Shown: positions 62,443 to 64,000 of the stretch, one piece after another | Layout: each line of letters begins with the position of its first letter | Numbering within the stretch: position 1 is the first letter of the stretch | Origin: Pedobacter nototheniae | GTDB taxonomy: Bacteria; Bacteroidota; Bacteroidia; Sphingobacteriales; Sphingobacteriaceae | Length of the DNA: 64,000 nucleotides | Direction of reading: 5' to 3' | NCBI RefSeq assembly: GCF_004335085.1 | Contig: NZ_RQRS01000001.1 | Span: forward strand, 186,001 to 250,000 | Notes under the pieces: model-generated | Seen by the model: the letters and a program-made list of their open reading frames with translations, nothing else | Database searches by the model: none | Told to the model about the DNA's origin: nothing | Program-made: the position numbers and the translations under genes

Positions 62443-63195
62443 TTGAGTAAAAAACGATATTTCATACAACTGGCTTATGATGGCAGCTTATACCACGGCT
62501 GGCAAATTCAACCGAATGCAATAACGGTTCAGGAGTGCTTGGATAAAGCAATGTCTATCTATTTTAGGCAAGCTATAGAAACTTTGGGTTGCGGTAGAAC
62601 TGATGCCGGAGTACATGCAACTGAATTTTTTGCACACTTTGATGTTGAAAATTTTAATGAAGCGAAGGTTTTAAATGCAGTATCGAGCATTAATGCTTTG
62701 TTACCTTATCAAATTGCTGTCAAAAAGATAATCACAGTGGCTGATGATGCACATGCAAGATTTGATGCAACAGCAAGAGCATATAAATACTATATTCACT
62801 TCGAAAAAGATCCATTTAAACTGAATAGATCGTGGTTAATAAAGGATAAATTGAATGTTGTTTTAATGAACGAGGCAGCTAAAGAGTTATTTAATTACAA
62901 CGATTTTTCGTGCTTTAGTAAATCGAATACACAAACTTTTACCAATAATTGTAAAATTACCGAGGCCGTTTTTGAAGAGAAGGAAGGAGGCTTAGTTTTT
63001 ACTATTAAAGCCGATCGCTTTTTAAGAAACATGGTGCGTGCAATTATGGGTACGCTTGTTAGAATAGGTAAGGGAGAGATTGATATTGAGGACTTTAAGA
63101 AAATTATAGAAAGTAAAAATCGAAGCAATGCCGGACAATCTGTTGCAGCTTGTGGTTTATATTTGGTGAAGATTGAATATCCTTATATTGAATGA
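62443..63195 (+). CDS. truA: tRNA pseudouridine(38-40) synthase TruA
   Basis: From the TTG start at 62443 the protein has 250 residues, the normal TruA length. The longer frame from 62341 would overlap the divergent DUF4293 gene and its extra 34 residues do not fit the family. Motifs are RYFIQLAYDGSLYHGWQIQP, the catalytic aspartate in TLGCGRTDAGVHA, and FLRNMVRAIMGTLVRIGKGE. TruA modifies uridines 38-40 in the tRNA anticodon arm. The last 150 bp of the gene and the following spacer are tandemly duplicated downstream. Confidence 0.92.
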   Translation: MSKKRYFIQLAYDGSLYHGWQIQPNAITVQECLDKAMSIYFRQAIETLGCGRTDAGVHATEFFAHFDVENFNEAKVLNAVSSINALLPYQIAVKKIITVADDAHARFDATARAYKYYIHFEKDPFKLNRSWLIKDKLNVVLMNEAAKELFNYNDFSCFSKSNTQTFTNNCKITEAVFEEKEGGLVFTIKADRFLRNMVRAIMGTLVRIGKGEIDIEDFKKIIESKNRSNAGQSVAACGLYLVKIEYPYIE

Positions 63196-63525
63196 TAGAA
63201 TTAATGAATGAGAGAATGTTAATTGGCGATTGCCTTTAAAATTCACTCATTCAATCCTTTTCTCATTCAAAATTAAAAAAATAAAATGGGTACACTCGTT
63301 AGAATAGGTAAGGGAGAAATTGATATTGAGGATTTTAAGAAAATTATAGAAAGTAAAAATCGAAGCAATGCCGGACAATCTGTTGCAGCTTGTGGTTTAT
63401 ATTTGGTGAAGGTTGAATATTCTTATATTGAATGATAGAATTAATGAATGAGAGAATGTTGATTGGCGATTGCCTTTAAAATTCACTCATTCAATCCTTT
63501 TCTCATTCAAAATTAAAAAAATAAA
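63046..63525 (+). repeat. 240-bp tandem duplication of the truA 3' end and spacer
   Basis: 63046-63285 and 63286-63525 are near-identical, with about six differences (for example ACGCTTGTT versus ACACTCGTT). Each copy includes the end of truA and a GAATGA-type hairpin (AATGAATGAGAGAATGTT, then ATTCACTCATTCAATCC). The unit starts and ends at an ATGG, so the copy inserts exactly at the start codon of the next gene. Confidence 0.92.
63286..63435 (+). pseudogene. Duplicated truA C-terminal fragment (49-codon frame)
   Basis: ATG 63286 opens a frame for the last 49 residues of TruA (MGTLVRIGKGEIDIEDFKK, ending VEYSYIE) with two changes at its end. It lacks the catalytic domain. It may be translated, since it carries the same upstream sequence as the following gene, but a function is unlikely. 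Confidence 0.75.
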
Positions 63526-64000
63526 ATGGCAATAACTGGCGATGTATATAACACAGGATTATTAAAACGTATTTTTCAATACGTAAAGCCTTATCGTGCC
63601 GTTTTCGTGTGGTCGGTAATTTTAACTATTTTGCTTGCGGCTATTTCTCCGGTTCGTCCATTTTTAATTAAATACACACTCGATCATTATATATTAACAG
63701 GTAAATATTCAGGTTTGGTTAACATGACAATCCTGATGATTTTTATGTTGATTTTACAAACGTTAATCCAATACAATCATACGCTTCTAACCAATACTTT
63801 AGGTCAGTCGGTTATTCGGGATTTACGTATAAATGTATTCAATCACATTACTAAACTCAAACTCAAATTTTTTGATAAAACACCAATAGGTCAGCTAATT
63901 ACAAGAACTGTTTCCGATTTAGAAACCATTGCGGATATTTTTTCTGAAGGCTTAATTTCCATGATTGGCGATACCCTGCAAGTAGTTGTAATTATTGGCG
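63526..64000 (+). CDS. ABC exporter with fused membrane domain, N-terminal part (3' end outside window)
   Basis: The visible 158 residues start MAITGDVYNTGLLKRIFQYV and contain the first spans of an MsbA/BmrA-type ABC transporter membrane domain (ISPVRPFLIKYTLDHYI, LGQSVIRDLRINVFNHITKL, FFDKTPIGQLITRTVSDLET). The coupling-helix stretch FDKTPIGQLITR is typical. The nucleotide-binding domain lies beyond the window. There is no N-terminal C39 peptidase domain, so it is not an obvious exporter for the double-glycine peptides. The substrate is unknown. Confidence 0.9.
   Translation, partial: MAITGDVYNTGLLKRIFQYVKPYRAVFVWSVILTILLAAISPVRPFLIKYTLDHYILTGKYSGLVNMTILMIFMLILQTLIQYNHTLLTNTLGQSVIRDLRINVFNHITKLKLKFFDKTPIGQLITRTVSDLETIADIFSEGLISMIGDTLQVVVIIG

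Noticed and set aside
63526..64000. ABC exporter as the transporter for the double-glycine peptides
   Set aside because: It starts directly with membrane spans and lacks the N-terminal C39 peptidase; it is also 35-45 kb away from the peptide genes.

Overview
The window comes from a Bacteroidota chromosome, most probably the family Sphingobacteriaceae (Pedobacter or a close relative). The evidence is low GC content, two SusC/SusD pairs, DUF4369-TlpA and DUF4293 proteins, a parA-parB-DUF5683-dapB-lepB chain, bacillithiol synthesis (BshC), several exact copies of the Bacteroidota promoter element TAnnTTTG, and almost no Shine-Dalgarno signals. This placement is inferred from gene content; no 16S gene is present. 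I saw no tRNA, rRNA, CRISPR array or intact insertion sequence.

Positions 1-6.9 kb hold the 3' end of an Rhs/YD-repeat polymorphic toxin gene followed by a string of alternative C-terminal tips, each with a small candidate immunity gene. Two tips are hydrophobic, glycine-rich and related to each other, and are paired with related multi-spanning immunity proteins. One tip carries a parvovirus-type phospholipase A2 signature and is paired with a membrane-anchored, probably periplasmic partner. The rest are remnants: displaced tip ends, a truncated immunity leader, a truncated immunity copy and a frameshifted immunity gene. A near-identical core-end block precedes three of the tips and gives homology for tip exchange.

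Positions 7-18 kb hold a TlpA-like thioredoxin lipid- or membrane-facing protein, a LuxR-type response regulator, a TPR-HTH membrane regulator, a decayed GEVED-domain gene, a SusC/SusD pair and a cysteine-rich double-glycine leader peptide. Positions 18-25 kb hold a cupin sugar-phosphate isomerase and then a seven-gene lipid-modification operon: desaturase, DUF1475, DUF1295, two cyclopropane-synthase-like methyltransferases, an FAD amine-oxidase-like protein and DUF1365. A TonB-type receptor and a second double-glycine peptide follow, then a lipoprotein of the peptide-binding SBP family and DUF2891.

Positions 32-39 kb are housekeeping: FMN reductase, ParA, ParB, DUF5683, DapB and two tandem signal peptidases I. 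Positions 39-57.5 kb form a glycan-use region: ROK repressor with a candidate operator, SusC/SusD, two GH29 alpha-L-fucosidases, a GH3 glycosidase with a PA14 insert, and a second TonB receptor. An Ldh-family dehydrogenase and bshC lie between them on the minus strand. Positions 58-64 kb hold a DEAD-box RNA helicase with an RGG tail, two tandem DUF4293 genes, truA and the start of an ABC exporter.

The intergenic DNA is rich in repeats: a dispersed element at about 32.0 and 57.5 kb, a 455-bp unit repeated nearly three times at 60.3-61.35 kb, GAATGA-type hairpin arrays at 30.5 and 63.2 kb, and a 240-bp tandem duplication of the truA 3' end.
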